DNA of 64,000 nt from Aureispira sp. CCB-E (GTDB lineage: Bacteria > Bacteroidota > Bacteroidia > Chitinophagales > Saprospiraceae), in NCBI RefSeq assembly GCF_031326345.1, contig NZ_CP133671.1:4402001-4466000 (forward strand), read 5' to 3'. Within the stretch, counting starts at the first letter, position 1, and every line of letters begins with the position of its first letter. A program made the position numbers and the translations under genes. This document shows, one piece after another, positions 9,816 to 19,145 of the stretch. The notes beneath the pieces were generated by a model. The model made no database searches and was not told the origin of the DNA. It saw only the letters and a program-made list of their open reading frames with translations.

Positions 9816-10367
9816 TTATAAGTCGTGGTAAACAACCGTATCTACTTTAAAATCGTGTGCTTCTGTGGGCACTGCTTCGACAATTTGAAAAGGATACGCC
9901 AATGCAACTTTATAAGCATGAGGATGCTGACTCAAGAAGTTGTCATAATATCCACCACCATAGCCCAAGCGATTGCCATGTGCATCAAAAGCCAACCCAG
10001 GCACTAAGATTAAATCAAAACTTCCTTCATAGATAGATTTTTGATTAGGATGTTTCGTCCCCCACAATCCTTCTTCTAATTTATCCAAAGCCTCCAGTTT
10101 CAAGTGTTCCAACTTTCGATTCTTCAAAGTTTTAGGACAATACACATTGGTCTTTTGACCTAGTAACTTCTCTATCAATGGATAAATATTTATTTCCGCC
10201 CCCATTGGCAAGTAAGCATGAACATTGGTACAATTTCTAGCTTGAATTAAAGCCATTAAATCACGAACGATCCGAGCATCATAAACTGATTTTTTTTCTA
10301 TAGGAATGTTATTTCTTTTTAATAAAATTTCAGCTCGAAGTGCTTTTTTTTCTTGCATAATAGTCAT
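9816..10367 (-). CDS. 5-formyltetrahydrofolate cyclo-ligase
   Basis: 183 residues, the usual length of the MTHFS/YgfA family. It converts 5-formyl-THF to 5,10-methenyl-THF with ATP, feeding one-carbon metabolism. Signature motifs: N-terminal LRAEILLKRNNI, the substrate/ATP-site Gly-Tyr motif NRLGYGGGYYD near residues 132-142, and DFKVDTVV near the end. It starts at ATG 10367; the alternative internal Met4 would remove only three residues. Its upstream gap of 145 bp to cca is almost entirely a copy of the dispersed repeat, so any own promoter must overlap that repeat. Confidence 0.92.
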   Translation of the reverse strand: MTIMQEKKALRAEILLKRNNIPIEKKSVYDARIVRDLMALIQARNCTNVHAYLPMGAEINIYPLIEKLLGQKTNVYCPKTLKNRKLEHLKLEALDKLEEGLWGTKHPNQKSIYEGSFDLILVPGLAFDAHGNRLGYGGGYYDNFLSQHPHAYKVALAYPFQIVEAVPTEAHDFKVDTVVYHDL

Positions 10368-10383
10368 CGTTCCTTGATTTTCG

Positions 10384-10484
10384 TAGTTCGTTGATTATTC
10401 CATCTTGGGCTTTTGCACTACTAGCATAAGCCTATTCGGCAAGCTTAGCTAGCTGCGCTGCTACTTCGTGGTTTCAACAAACTA
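10384..10484. repeat. Dispersed intergenic repeat, copy 2 (best-defined ends)
   Basis: 101-bp unit bounded by TAGTTCGTTGA (10384-10394) and TCAACAAACTA (10474-10484), which are inverted copies with one mismatch. The interior contains GCTAGC-type palindromes. The right third, GCTACTTCGTGGTTTCAACA onward to TTGTGAT, matches copies at 7067 and, less well, 23528 and 37624. It fills most of the gap between cca and the cyclo-ligase gene. Confidence 0.7.
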
Positions 10485-10512
10485 TTGTGATTTTCTAGAG
10501 AGATTTTACATA

Positions 10513-11931
10513 CTAGTGACTAGGTTCTAATCCTAGTTCTTTTCCTTTTTTCAACATAAAATCAAAAGCCTCTTGATAATCGTTTTGAATTGCACCATCT
10601 AAAATAGCTTCTCGAATACTATTCTTAATTTGTCCCACCTCTCGACAAGGTTTTAAATTAAATGTTTCCATAATAATTTCTCCTGAAATAGGTGGTTGCC
10701 AATTTCTCAAGCGATCTTTTTCTTCCAACTCTGCAATCTTATTGGTCAGAATTTTTAAGTTCTTAGCATACTTATCCAATTTCCACTGAAACTTTGAAGT
10801 AGAATCAGCGCCACAAAACAGCAACAAATCATCAATGTCCTCTCCTGCTTCAAACATCAAGCGACGCAATGCGGAATCTGTAATTTCTTCTTTGGTCAAC
10901 ACCACAGGGCGCTGATGCAAGCCAACCAATTTTTGAACATATTTCATTTCATTGCCCATTGGCAATTTCATTCTTCTAAAAAACTTAGGTACAAAACGAG
11001 CCCCCAAAGCTTCGTGACCATGAAATGTCCATCCTTGTCCATCAATGTATCGTTTGGTCAACGGCTTGGCGATATCATGCAACACAGCTACCCAACGCAA
11101 CCAGATATTATCACTTACTTTTGCCACATTATCCAATACCTGTAAGGTATGGTAAAAATTATCTTTATGCCCTTGTCCATTTTTATAATCAACACCATGC
11201 ATAGCGTGCAATGCAGGGAAGATTAATTTTAACAATCCCGTGTCGAATAAAAGTTTGTACCCAATAGAAGGTTTTGGAGTAGCCATTATTTTCTGCAATT
11301 CGGTGGTAATCCGTTCTTGCGAAATAATTTGAATTCGTTCTTTTTGATCGGCAATTGCCTTCAAAGTCGTTTTATCAATTTCGAAATTGAGCTGCGTGGC
11401 AAAGCGAATGGCTCTCAACATTCTCAAAGGGTCATCTGAAAATGTAATATTAGGGTCTAGTGGAGTAACAATGCGTTTTTCTTTTAAATCTTGTAGGCCT
11501 CCAAAAGGATCAACTAATGTGGCATAGTCTTCATCATTCAAACTAATAGCCAAGGCATTGATGGTAAAATCCCGACGATTTTGATCATCCTCCAAGGTTC
11601 CATTTTCTACAATAGGCTTGCGAGAATCTTGGCGATAAGATTCTTTCCTAGCTCCAACAAACTCCAGTTCTAAGTCTTTAAAATGCAACATAGCCGTTCC
11701 AAAACGTTTATAGACTATAACCTTAGGTTTAGGGCGTAATTTAGTAGCTAATTTTTTAGCTAACTCAATACCGCTGCCCACACAGACAATATCCATGTCT
11801 TTAGACGGTCGTTGAAGCAATCTATCTCTGACATATCCCCCAATAACATAGGTAGGAAATCCGAGTTCTTTAGCTGATTCACTTAGTAGCTCGAATATTT
11901 CTTGCTCCTTTTCCTTTATTTCGATTTGCAT
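10513..11931 (-). CDS. cca: CCA tRNA nucleotidyltransferase with HD domain
   Basis: 472 residues. A class II nucleotidyltransferase that builds or repairs the 3' CCA end of tRNAs. The head domain has VIGGYVRDRLL (G31, G32, R35) and the metal-binding pair D45/D47 in KDMDIV. NRRDFTINALA and DPLRMLRAIRF are the conserved neck motifs. An HD-type phosphohydrolase domain follows, with LHDIAKP near residue 288. Close matches of this architecture exist in Bacteroidota, where the same protein may add CC, A or all of CCA; which one cannot be told here. A TAnnTTTG box lies 31 bp upstream of the start, in the gap after tsaC. Confidence 0.93.
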   Translation of the reverse strand: MQIEIKEKEQEIFELLSESAKELGFPTYVIGGYVRDRLLQRPSKDMDIVCVGSGIELAKKLATKLRPKPKVIVYKRFGTAMLHFKDLELEFVGARKESYRQDSRKPIVENGTLEDDQNRRDFTINALAISLNDEDYATLVDPFGGLQDLKEKRIVTPLDPNITFSDDPLRMLRAIRFATQLNFEIDKTTLKAIADQKERIQIISQERITTELQKIMATPKPSIGYKLLFDTGLLKLIFPALHAMHGVDYKNGQGHKDNFYHTLQVLDNVAKVSDNIWLRWVAVLHDIAKPLTKRYIDGQGWTFHGHEALGARFVPKFFRRMKLPMGNEMKYVQKLVGLHQRPVVLTKEEITDSALRRLMFEAGEDIDDLLLFCGADSTSKFQWKLDKYAKNLKILTNKIAELEEKDRLRNWQPPISGEIIMETFNLKPCREVGQIKNSIREAILDGAIQNDYQEAFDFMLKKGKELGLEPSH

Positions 11932-11961
11932 TATCCTCTTTAGTTAGTCAAAATTGAGTCG

Positions 11962-11969
11962 CAAAGGTA
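11962..11969 (-). promoter_or_regulatory. -7 box (TACCTTTG) for cca
   Basis: Matches the Bacteroidota primary-sigma -7 consensus TAnnTTTG on the minus strand, 31 bp upstream of the cca ATG. A CAAA (TTTG on the minus strand) at 11992-11995 is 22 bp further upstream and could act as the -33 element, inside the 3' end of tsaC. Confidence 0.6.
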
Positions 11970-11982
11970 AGAAAACTAACCT

Positions 11983-12561
11983 TTACTTTCTCAAAAAAAT
12001 CAAATCTTCCCCATCTACAACTTTTACAACGACAGAAGGGGCATTTTCACTTTCTTCGTATTGTTTGTATTGTGCAATACTAGCCACTCCTCGTTTAATA
12101 GCATTATCAATATCTAAAAACGTTTTGGGATATGGTTTGCCACTAATATTAGCCGATGTGGAAACAATAGGTTTCCCAAAAGCGTTCACTAATTCTTTGC
12201 AAAATGGATCTAAAGTTACTCGTATAGCAATGCTACCATCTTCTGCTAACAAAGAATCTGGCAAGTTCTTCGGTTTATCGTATACAATTGTTAGTGGTCT
12301 GGTGTGATAAGCAATCAAATTGCTCGCTTTGGGAGGAATATAGGCAACATATTCTGACAAACGACTCTCATTATCCACCAATAAAATGTAGTTTTTTCCT
12401 TCCTTTCGTTTTTTGAGTGCATCAATTTTCTTAACAGCTTCTGCGTTGGTTGCATCACAGCCAATTCCCCAGATGGTTTCAGTCGGATACAAGATAAGCT
12501 TTCCTTCATTTAATGCTTCCACAAGTGGAGCAACTTCCTTTGTAAAATTCATATTTTTCAA
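11983..12561 (-). CDS. tsaC: L-threonylcarbamoyladenylate synthase (TsaC/YrdC family)
   Basis: 192 residues: a single YrdC domain without the extra Sua5 domain. It makes threonylcarbamoyl-AMP from threonine, bicarbonate and ATP, the first step of t6A37 modification of ANN-decoding tRNAs. Conserved elements visible: YPTETIWGIGCDA near residue 26, the basic loop KKRKEGKNYILLV near 50, TRPLTIV near 86, and VSTSANISGKPYP near 133. ATG at 12561 is used; Met4 is an alternative. It lies 51 bp upstream of cca in the same direction, and both act on tRNA, so partial co-transcription is plausible. Confidence 0.92.
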   Translation of the reverse strand: MKNMNFTKEVAPLVEALNEGKLILYPTETIWGIGCDATNAEAVKKIDALKKRKEGKNYILLVDNESRLSEYVAYIPPKASNLIAYHTRPLTIVYDKPKNLPDSLLAEDGSIAIRVTLDPFCKELVNAFGKPIVSTSANISGKPYPKTFLDIDNAIKRGVASIAQYKQYEESENAPSVVVKVVDGEDLIFLRK

Positions 12562-12998
12562 TTAATCAACAACCCGCCCAAAACGCATTTAATTCGTATT
12601 CTCCCAAATCCCCTCTTAGAAGAATACACGGATTATTGTTAGCAATAGTAGTTTTTGTTATTTTTTATTTTTAACCTCTTACATTACTCTTAAAGTTTCT
12701 ATCTTAAAACTTCCCAAACAGCCTTCGTTTTCACGAAGAAATTTGTTTTGATAGGCAAACAAAGTTAAGCAATAAAAAAGTATACTTTTATTTTTCTTCC
12801 AATTTATTGAAGCAAGTATAAATAACAAACAGCGAGATAAAACTATTTTGTTTTTTTAAAGAAACTTTGTAATCAACATATTGTTGTATATTTTTAGTTC
12901 TTAGTTGTAATTTAATTCTAGTTTGACAACACTTAGAGAGTTCTAAATCAACAAACTATTATTTTTAAATAACTTCTTCATTATTATAATCAACACCA
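12562..12998. other. Intergenic region between divergent tsaC and TMTC-like gene
   Basis: 437 bases. It contains a minus-strand TAACTTTG box (12760-12767) about 200 bp upstream of tsaC, a small CTTCG...CGAAG hairpin near 12724, and the short dispersed repeat at 12919-12958 just before the plus-strand gene. No ORF. Confidence 0.45.
12919..12958. repeat. Short dispersed repeat, copy with 40 bp
   Basis: Bounded by TAGTTTGA (12919-12926) and AATCAACAAACTA (12946-12958), the same terminal sequences as the 52-53-bp copies at 19906 and 50915. It lies 40 bp upstream of the ATG at 12999. Confidence 0.55.
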
Positions 12999-15053
12999 AT
13001 GGCATCTTCCAAAAAGAATAAAAAAAAGAAAGCTTCTAATAATCAAGAGAAACATAGCTCAAAGACAAAAAACAACGCACAGAAAAAAAAGCAGCTCCAA
13101 GAAAGAATTTTTTCTCCTATCACTGCTGCCTTAGTACTTGCGATCATCACTGCTTTTGTTTATAGAGGTGCTTTAAACAATGAATTTGTCGATTGGGACG
13201 ACTATACTTATGTCACAGAAAATCATTTGGTTCGTTCTGCAACAGACATTGCCGCTTTTATTCAACTAAAAGGAAGTCAACGAACAATTAGCCCAACCGT
13301 CAATCCTCATACAACAAGTATAGGAGATGTTTTCACAACTGCCGTAGCACTAAATTATCATCCCATTACTATTTTGACGATGCGTTGGAATAACAATGCT
13401 TGTCCTAGCTGCCCAGAGGGAATTTCAGCACGTCCTTTTATTTTTTGGAACATCGTTTTACATATTCTAAATAGCATTTTTGTCATGCTGCTAATTTATC
13501 GGATGAGTAAAAAAAATCTTCCCGTGAGTATTTTTGTAGCAGCTGTATTTGCTTTGCATCCTATGCATGTAGAGTCTGTAGCTTGGGTATCCGAACGCAA
13601 AGACGTGCTTTATAGTTTTTTCTTTTTATTGGGATTATTGAGTTATTGGAAATTTCTACAAACCAATGCAAAAAAATGGATTTACACTGCTTTTGTACTT
13701 TTTATTCTTTCTTGTTTATCCAAAGCTATGGCCGTCGTATTTCCTTTGGTTATGCTATTACTTTATTTTTGGAATCGCCAAGCCACAACACCTACTGAAG
13801 CGTTAAAAGACACGTTTAAGCCCACTGCATTAGTTCCAACCATTCCCTTTTTTATCAGCTCTATTGTATTTGGGCTAATTGCAACCAATGTACAGGCAGG
13901 TGGCGATTTGGGAGGATTCTTACAAAAAGGCACAAGTGCTGTGGCAATGAATGATTTTAGTGCCTTTGAATTATCCGAGCGCCTTCAGTTCGCCTCTTAT
14001 GGATTTATACAATACATCATCCAATTTTTTGCACCAACCAATCTCTCTGCTTTTTACCCCTATCCAGATCAACAAACATTTGACAATAGCCTGTTCTTTA
14101 AAGTAGCTCCCTTTTTGGTTGTGTTGATTTTAGGGGTAGCCTTAGCAAGCCTTAGATTCAGCAAAAGTATTGCTTGGGGAATTGGTTTTTATTTGATAAC
14201 AATTATTTTAGTACTTCAATTTATATCTGTTGGCGCTGTTATCATGGCTGATCGATACAGTTATTTGCCTTACATTGGTTTAGCTTTTGCCTTAGCCATG
14301 CTGATCTTTGAACATGCGCCCCAAAACACCAAAAGAGGAATATTAATCGCTATGACGATTGGATTCTGTGCTTATATCCCTACGACCATTTCACAAATCG
14401 AAACTTGGCAAAACAGTGACAACCTTTGGACAAATGTTATTGACTTAAACACTATAAAAGGCAAAAAATTGTTACCTACTATGGCGCAGCCTCTAGGTAT
14501 TAGAGGCAATTATTATGGTAAACAAGCCGACAAAGCAACCAGCCTTCAAGAGCGACAAAAATACCTCAACAAAGCGTTCCAAGATTTTTTATTAGCTACA
14601 GAACTTGGCTCCAAACGAGCTGATGTGTACGAAGGTATTGGAAGTATTTATGGAATGCGAGGAAGTATGAAACAGGAACAAGCTCGGCAATTGCAAAAAA
14701 AGAATAGACAACAAGAAGCTCAACAAATGGCCCAACAAGCCAATAGTGACTTTCAAAAAGCCGTTTCTAATCATTCCAAGGCTATTGAACTTGACCCCGA
14801 ACGAGGTACCGCTTATTACAATCGTGGTGTATCTTATAGTATTCTTAGAATTCATGACAAAGCTATTGAAGATTATACCAAAACACTACAATATGCACCT
14901 GAACAAGCTCCTATTGCTCACATCAATCGAGGGATATCTTATGTTGAGTTAAGACAAAACCAAAAAGCAATTGCTGATTTTCAAAAAGTGTTGCAGTACA
15001 ACCCCAAAGATCCTGTTGCCATTCGTTATCTCAAAAAGCTTACAGGAAAATAA
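12999..15053 (+). CDS. TMTC-like polytopic glycosyltransferase with C-terminal TPRs
   Basis: 684 residues. A Lys-rich cytosolic head (1-35) is followed by about ten membrane segments (first near 40-58). FVDWDDYTY (63-71) is the acidic first-loop motif of GT-C fold glycosyltransferases. ALHPMHVESVAWVSERKDVL, near residue 185, is the characteristic TMTC/DUF1736-type motif with its HxxxxE residues. From about 500 to the end come tetratricopeptide repeats (e.g. NHSKAIELDPERGTAYYNRG, then two more). This is the architecture of TMTC protein O-mannosyltransferases, which move mannose from a lipid carrier onto extracytoplasmic proteins; the bacterial substrate is unknown. TPRs would follow the last membrane span. 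Predicted inner-membrane location. Confidence 0.85.
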   Translation: MASSKKNKKKKASNNQEKHSSKTKNNAQKKKQLQERIFSPITAALVLAIITAFVYRGALNNEFVDWDDYTYVTENHLVRSATDIAAFIQLKGSQRTISPTVNPHTTSIGDVFTTAVALNYHPITILTMRWNNNACPSCPEGISARPFIFWNIVLHILNSIFVMLLIYRMSKKNLPVSIFVAAVFALHPMHVESVAWVSERKDVLYSFFFLLGLLSYWKFLQTNAKKWIYTAFVLFILSCLSKAMAVVFPLVMLLLYFWNRQATTPTEALKDTFKPTALVPTIPFFISSIVFGLIATNVQAGGDLGGFLQKGTSAVAMNDFSAFELSERLQFASYGFIQYIIQFFAPTNLSAFYPYPDQQTFDNSLFFKVAPFLVVLILGVALASLRFSKSIAWGIGFYLITIILVLQFISVGAVIMADRYSYLPYIGLAFALAMLIFEHAPQNTKRGILIAMTIGFCAYIPTTISQIETWQNSDNLWTNVIDLNTIKGKKLLPTMAQPLGIRGNYYGKQADKATSLQERQKYLNKAFQDFLLATELGSKRADVYEGIGSIYGMRGSMKQEQARQLQKKNRQQEAQQMAQQANSDFQKAVSNHSKAIELDPERGTAYYNRGVSYSILRIHDKAIEDYTKTLQYAPEQAPIAHINRGISYVELRQNQKAIADFQKVLQYNPKDPVAIRYLKKLTGK

Positions 15054-15473
15054 AAATAAGCAGAAATATTGTTTCTATTAGTTGTTTGGTGCTTTTTTAC
15101 TTTTTTGACAAAAAAACAAAAAAGCACTTCCTTACAACACTGATAACCAAACACTTAACCCAAAACACAACAAAAATACAACTTGCTGATTATCAATAAC
15201 AATCAAGCTTTTCAACCCACTATTGTTTGAATTAAAAACAAAAAATTGAGCAAAAAGAATATTTTTTTCTATCTTTTTAGTTCGATTTAAAAGTACACGA
15301 CCTTTAAATACTCATTATCTAGTACATTATTACATCAACACTATTAATCTCAATACTTCGTGTATTTTATTGATCTTTGTTTTTAACACACTAAAAACCA
15401 GAAGCCTATTCTCCTAATGATCAATAAAATACTTTTCTAAACATGGAGTAATGAATCTAAATTTTTTAATTAT
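15054..15473. other. Intergenic region
   Basis: 420 bases. It holds a weak terminator at 15089-15127 and otherwise only AT-rich sequence that must contain the promoter of the acyl-CoA synthetase gene. No TAnnTTTG box was found near the start. Confidence 0.4.
15089..15127 (+). terminator. Weak terminator after the TMTC-like gene
   Basis: Arms GTGCTTTTTT (15089-15098) and AAAAAAGCAC (15118-15127) can pair across a 19-nt loop. Mostly A-T pairs and no T-tract after the hairpin, so support is modest. Confidence 0.35.
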
Positions 15474-17162
15474 ATGACTACAACAGATCGTATTTGGCTT
15501 AAAAACTATGGGAAAGGGGTTCCTCATGATATTGATATTGAACAATATCCTTCTCTAATTAGTTTTATTTCAGATAATCTCAAAAAATTTAAAAATAAAC
15601 CAGCATATACTTGCTTGATTGGGAGCAATCAGAAAACCTTAACGTATGGCGATGTAGATCGCCTGTCGAATGCTATGGCTGGATACCTACAGTCTTTGGG
15701 CCTTCAAAAAGGAGATCGTGTAGCCATTATGTTACCTAATATTGTACAATATCCCGTTGCCTTGTTTGGTGTAATGAGGGCAGGACTCATACCTGTAAAC
15801 ACCAATCCACTTTATACAGGTCGTGAAATAAAACACCAGTTTAACGATGCTGGAGTAAAAGCAGTTATCATTGCCGAAAACTTTGCACATGAGCTAGAAA
15901 AAGTAGTCAAAGAAACAGGCGTTAAACATATTGTTACCGCTTCTATTGGAGGTATGTTTGGCGGAGTAAAAGGATTTATTATCAACACCGTTCTTAAATT
16001 TAAAGGAATGGTCAAGAAATTTAATCTTCCTGGTGCTGTTAAATTTCCTGCTGCAATCAAAGCAGGTATGGGCAAAAAAGTTACTGAATATCCTGTTACC
16101 AAAGAAGATATGGCTTGTATCCAGTATACTGGTGGTACGACAGGTGTTGCCAAAGGAGCAGTATTGACTAACCGCAACTTGTTGTCAAATATGGCACAAA
16201 TGAGTGCGTGGCTGAGTGGTGTTGATATGAAAGAAGGACAGGAAATTATGCTAACGCCGCTACCAATGTATCACATCTTCTCGTTTACGGTCAACTGTTT
16301 GTGTATGTCTAACTTTGGAGCCCTAAATGTTTTGGTTCCTAATCCTAGAGATATTCCTGGTTTGGTAGATGTCATTGCTCGAACAAAGCCAAGTTTAATG
16401 ACAGGAGTCAACACGCTTTACAATGCTTTATTAAACAACGATGACTTTAGAGCCTTAGACTTTTCTTCTTTAAAATTTGCTATTGGAGGCGCTATGGCGA
16501 TACAAGGTCCCGTTGCAAAACGTTGGAAAGAAGTTACCAATAATGAATTATTGGAAGGATATGGAATGACAGAAACTTCTCCTGTGGCAAGTGCCAATGC
16601 TTTTGGGAATGTTCAAACAGGTACTATTGGTTTGCCAATGCCTTCTACCTATATGCGAATCATGGATGAAGATGGAAAAGTTCAAGGACCTGGCGAAGGA
16701 CGTGGAGAAATTCAAATCAAAGGACCACAAGTTATGCAAGGGTATTACAATCGCCCCGAAGCTACTGCTGAAACATTTACAGAAGATGGTTGGCTAAAAA
16801 CGGGTGATGTTGGTATTATGCTAGAAAATGGAGCTTTCAAGATTGTGGACCGTATCAAAGATATGATTTTAGTCTCTGGCTTCAATGTTTATCCTAATGA
16901 GATCGAAGATGTACTGGCTTCTCATCCCAAAGTTCTAGAAGTAGCAGCTGTTGGAGTTCCTGATCCAAAGTCTACAGAAGCGGTCAAGGTATTTATTGTA
17001 AAAAAAGATGCCTCCTTGACAGAAGAAGAAGTACGCTCTTTCTGTGTAGAAAACTTCACTGGTTACAAAAAGCCCAAGCACATTGAATTTAGAGAAGAAT
17101 TGCCTAAAACTAATGTGGGTAAAATCCTTCGTCGTGCTTTACGAGATGAAGCTAAGAAGTAA
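15474..17162 (+). CDS. fadD: Long-chain fatty acid--CoA ligase
   Basis: 562 residues, typical of FadD-type enzymes of the adenylate-forming (ANL) superfamily. Activates long-chain fatty acids to acyl-CoA with ATP at the inner membrane. Motifs: the P-loop YTGGTTGVAKGA near residue 219, GYGMTETSP near 362, DGWLKTGDVG near 440, VDRIKDMILVSGFNVYP near 462, and the C-terminal catalytic-lysine region KTNVGKILRR. It is a monocistronic unit closed by a good terminator. Together with the thiolase and hydratase/dehydrogenase genes at 52.9-56.7 kb it supplies part of beta-oxidation. FadD identity of the chain-length class is inferred from similarity only. Confidence 0.92.
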   Translation: MTTTDRIWLKNYGKGVPHDIDIEQYPSLISFISDNLKKFKNKPAYTCLIGSNQKTLTYGDVDRLSNAMAGYLQSLGLQKGDRVAIMLPNIVQYPVALFGVMRAGLIPVNTNPLYTGREIKHQFNDAGVKAVIIAENFAHELEKVVKETGVKHIVTASIGGMFGGVKGFIINTVLKFKGMVKKFNLPGAVKFPAAIKAGMGKKVTEYPVTKEDMACIQYTGGTTGVAKGAVLTNRNLLSNMAQMSAWLSGVDMKEGQEIMLTPLPMYHIFSFTVNCLCMSNFGALNVLVPNPRDIPGLVDVIARTKPSLMTGVNTLYNALLNNDDFRALDFSSLKFAIGGAMAIQGPVAKRWKEVTNNELLEGYGMTETSPVASANAFGNVQTGTIGLPMPSTYMRIMDEDGKVQGPGEGRGEIQIKGPQVMQGYYNRPEATAETFTEDGWLKTGDVGIMLENGAFKIVDRIKDMILVSGFNVYPNEIEDVLASHPKVLEVAAVGVPDPKSTEAVKVFIVKKDASLTEEEVRSFCVENFTGYKKPKHIEFREELPKTNVGKILRRALRDEAKK

Positions 17163-17221
17163 TCGCTGTTTATTATCATTATCATAGCTGGCTAATTACA
17201 ATAAGCCGCTATAAATTATAA

Positions 17222-17261
17222 AATAAGTCGTGGGAATTTATTTTCCTACGACTTATTTTTA
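17222..17261 (+). terminator. Terminator after fadD
   Basis: Stem AATAAGTCGTGGGAA with TTTTCCTACGACTTATT (one G-T pair and small imperfections), 4-nt loop, then a T-rich tail at 17256-17262. Located 60 bp past the fadD stop codon and before a convergent gene. Confidence 0.8.
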
Positions 17262-17287
17262 TTACATCAAACTACTTCCAACCTCAC

Positions 17288-18019
17288 CTACCTCCTTTTG
17301 TTCAACTCAAACAACACTTTTCCTCTCTGTTTTTTTTCACCGCAGAAAACCTCTTGGTCTGGACATTCTAACTGATAAAAATATAGTTTCTTTTTTTTGA
17401 ACTCAAAACCATATTTTACCGAATTGTCTCGCCCTTTATTAAGCCAAACTTGATCTACTTCTTTATTACTGCTATAATGAACAACTGGATAGTACGTAGT
17501 TAGCCCCACCTTCTCCATGCCCTTTATTCTACCATCTTTAAGAAATTCTACCAATTTTCCATTCCAATCGTATGCACCTGTAAATAGTATTTGTTGCACC
17601 AATACAATGTCCTTGTTCTTCACATCTGTTTCCTCTTTAAAGCGCAAAAATACTTTATTCCCCAGTTGTAATTTTTGGTTGGATAGCAACTTGGCGTTTA
17701 ACTTAAGTTTATGATTAAAAACACTACTAAAATAGACGCCATTCATATCTCGATCCAACAACCAATCATCGCCCTCTTGGAATGAAAGAATAAGTTGTTG
17801 AAAGGTATCTACTTTGATCTGTACAACTTTCGTTATTGTGGCTTCATCTGCTTGCTGAGGAGACTGCGTTAATCTCAAAACATTTAGATACTCTTGATTA
17901 ATCCAATTGCCTTCCAGTCGTTTTGCTATCTTTTCTAACGGCATGTTTTGATTCATGCCACAAGCTCCAAAAGCCCAGCAATAAGCAATCACAACAGCAA
18001 AACAGACCATTTTTTTCAT
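17288..18019 (-). CDS. Hypothetical lipoprotein, 243 aa
   Basis: A lipoprotein signal MKKMVCFAVVIAYCWAFGAC ends in the lipobox FGAC (Cys20). The mature part is mixed beta-rich and starts LEKIAKRLEGNWINQEYL, reminiscent of the opening strand of lipocalin-like small lipoproteins ('GxW' motif), but no family is certain. The C-terminus is very basic. It lies 60 bp downstream of the YggS gene in the same orientation, probably co-transcribed. Predicted to face the periplasm or outer membrane. Confidence 0.75.
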   Translation of the reverse strand: MKKMVCFAVVIAYCWAFGACGMNQNMPLEKIAKRLEGNWINQEYLNVLRLTQSPQQADEATITKVVQIKVDTFQQLILSFQEGDDWLLDRDMNGVYFSSVFNHKLKLNAKLLSNQKLQLGNKVFLRFKEETDVKNKDIVLVQQILFTGAYDWNGKLVEFLKDGRIKGMEKVGLTTYYPVVHYSSNKEVDQVWLNKGRDNSVKYGFEFKKKKLYFYQLECPDQEVFCGEKKQRGKVLFELNKRR

Positions 18020-18079
18020 TTACTATTCTTTCATTAGTCCGCTAGTTTAGCGAACCATTAATTCTTTCATTGTTAACAT

Positions 18080-18754
18080 TTAAGGGTACACTCTCGCCCC
18101 AAACAGTAACGATCCTACCCGCACCAAAGTACTTCCTTTGTCCAGCGCAATTTCGTAGTCGCCAGACATACCCATTGATACCTCTTTAAACGATTCGTTA
18201 TCAGCAAAAAACTCCTGTTTATATTTTTCAAAATACTGTCTTAAACATTCAAATTCTCTAGCAACTTTGGTTGTATCATCTGTAAATGTTGCCATTCCCA
18301 TTACCCCAACAATTCGAATGTGTTGCATTTCTTTATAAACCTTAGAGCTTAACAGCTCAACACCTTCTTCATAAGACAAACCAAACTTAGTAGCTTCTTC
18401 GGCAATATGAAACTGTAACAAACAATCAATTACTCTATCTACCTTTTGTGCCTGTTTATTAATTTCTTTTAGCAATTTAAAACTATCAACAGAATGAATT
18501 AGAGAAACAAAGTCAGCGATGTATTTTACCTTGTTGCGTTGCAAAGTACCTATTAAATGCCACTCAATGTCTTTAGGCAAAGCAGCTTGCTTTTCAACTA
18601 ACTCCTGCACTTTGTTTTCGCCAAAAATACGTTGTCCCAAATTATACATTGTTTCAATATCTTCTTTGGGTTTCGTTTTTGACACAGCTACTAAATTTGC
18701 CGCCTTATCGTTGACTTTTTTTAAAACGAGTTTATAATTTTCTTCATTTACCAT
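18080..18754 (-). CDS. yggS: YggS-family pyridoxal-5'-phosphate homeostasis protein
   Basis: 224 residues, the normal size of the YggS/PLPBP family. Binds PLP in the cytoplasm and buffers free vitamin B6; no enzymatic reaction is established. Family marks: LVAVSKTKP with the PLP-linked Lys26, IFGENKVQEL, DIEWHLIGTLQRNKVK, IHSVDS, and GMSGDYEIALDKGSTLVRVG near the C-terminus, which binds the phosphate. A TAnnTTTG box lies 70 bp upstream. The next gene downstream is the 243-aa lipoprotein. Confidence 0.93.
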   Translation of the reverse strand: MVNEENYKLVLKKVNDKAANLVAVSKTKPKEDIETMYNLGQRIFGENKVQELVEKQAALPKDIEWHLIGTLQRNKVKYIADFVSLIHSVDSFKLLKEINKQAQKVDRVIDCLLQFHIAEEATKFGLSYEEGVELLSSKVYKEMQHIRIVGVMGMATFTDDTTKVAREFECLRQYFEKYKQEFFADNESFKEVSMGMSGDYEIALDKGSTLVRVGSLLFGARVYP

Positions 18755-18823
18755 TACTAACTTTTTTCTATTTTTTCCTTGCTTGAGTTTATATTTTATA
18801 TTTTTCTATACGAAATCGAATTA

Positions 18824-18831
18824 CAAACCTA
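18824..18831 (-). promoter_or_regulatory. -7 box (TAGGTTTG) for yggS
   Basis: TAnnTTTG match on the minus strand 70 bp upstream of the yggS ATG. No clear TTTG at -33. Confidence 0.45.
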
Positions 18832-18942
18832 CTAATACTCGATTCCTGCCCATAATAGTAGTTTATGCTTTTTTTACTTTAAAGATTATTATTCGTAACA
18901 ATAATTTAATACTATGTTAACGAAACTTAAGCTTTGAAGCCT

Positions 18943-18950
18943 TACTTTTG
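18943..18950 (+). promoter_or_regulatory. -7 box (TACTTTTG) upstream of the response regulator
   Basis: TAnnTTTG match followed by CGACATC. It would put the transcription start near 18957, about 190 nt before the ATG. Confidence 0.5.
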
Positions 18951-19145
18951 CGACATCAAAGAACAAAATAATTTATTTGCTTTAACAATCCTAATTTATT
19001 ATAACAAGAGAAAACTAAAGAATTTATTATTTTATAATAAACTGCTTTCATGAGCATCATTAATGCCCTTCTCTCAATTTCATTTAATGAATCAAAAATA
19101 TTTTATATTTTGAGCATTCAAAACCATTATTAATTTAGATTAAAG

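Larger units (their letters stand above)
18755..19145. other. Intergenic region between divergent yggS and response regulator
   Basis: 391 bases holding two opposite -7-like boxes (18824-18831 minus, 18943-18950 plus). The plus-strand box is about 195 bp before the response-regulator ATG, implying a long AT-rich leader. No ORF seen. Confidence 0.5.
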
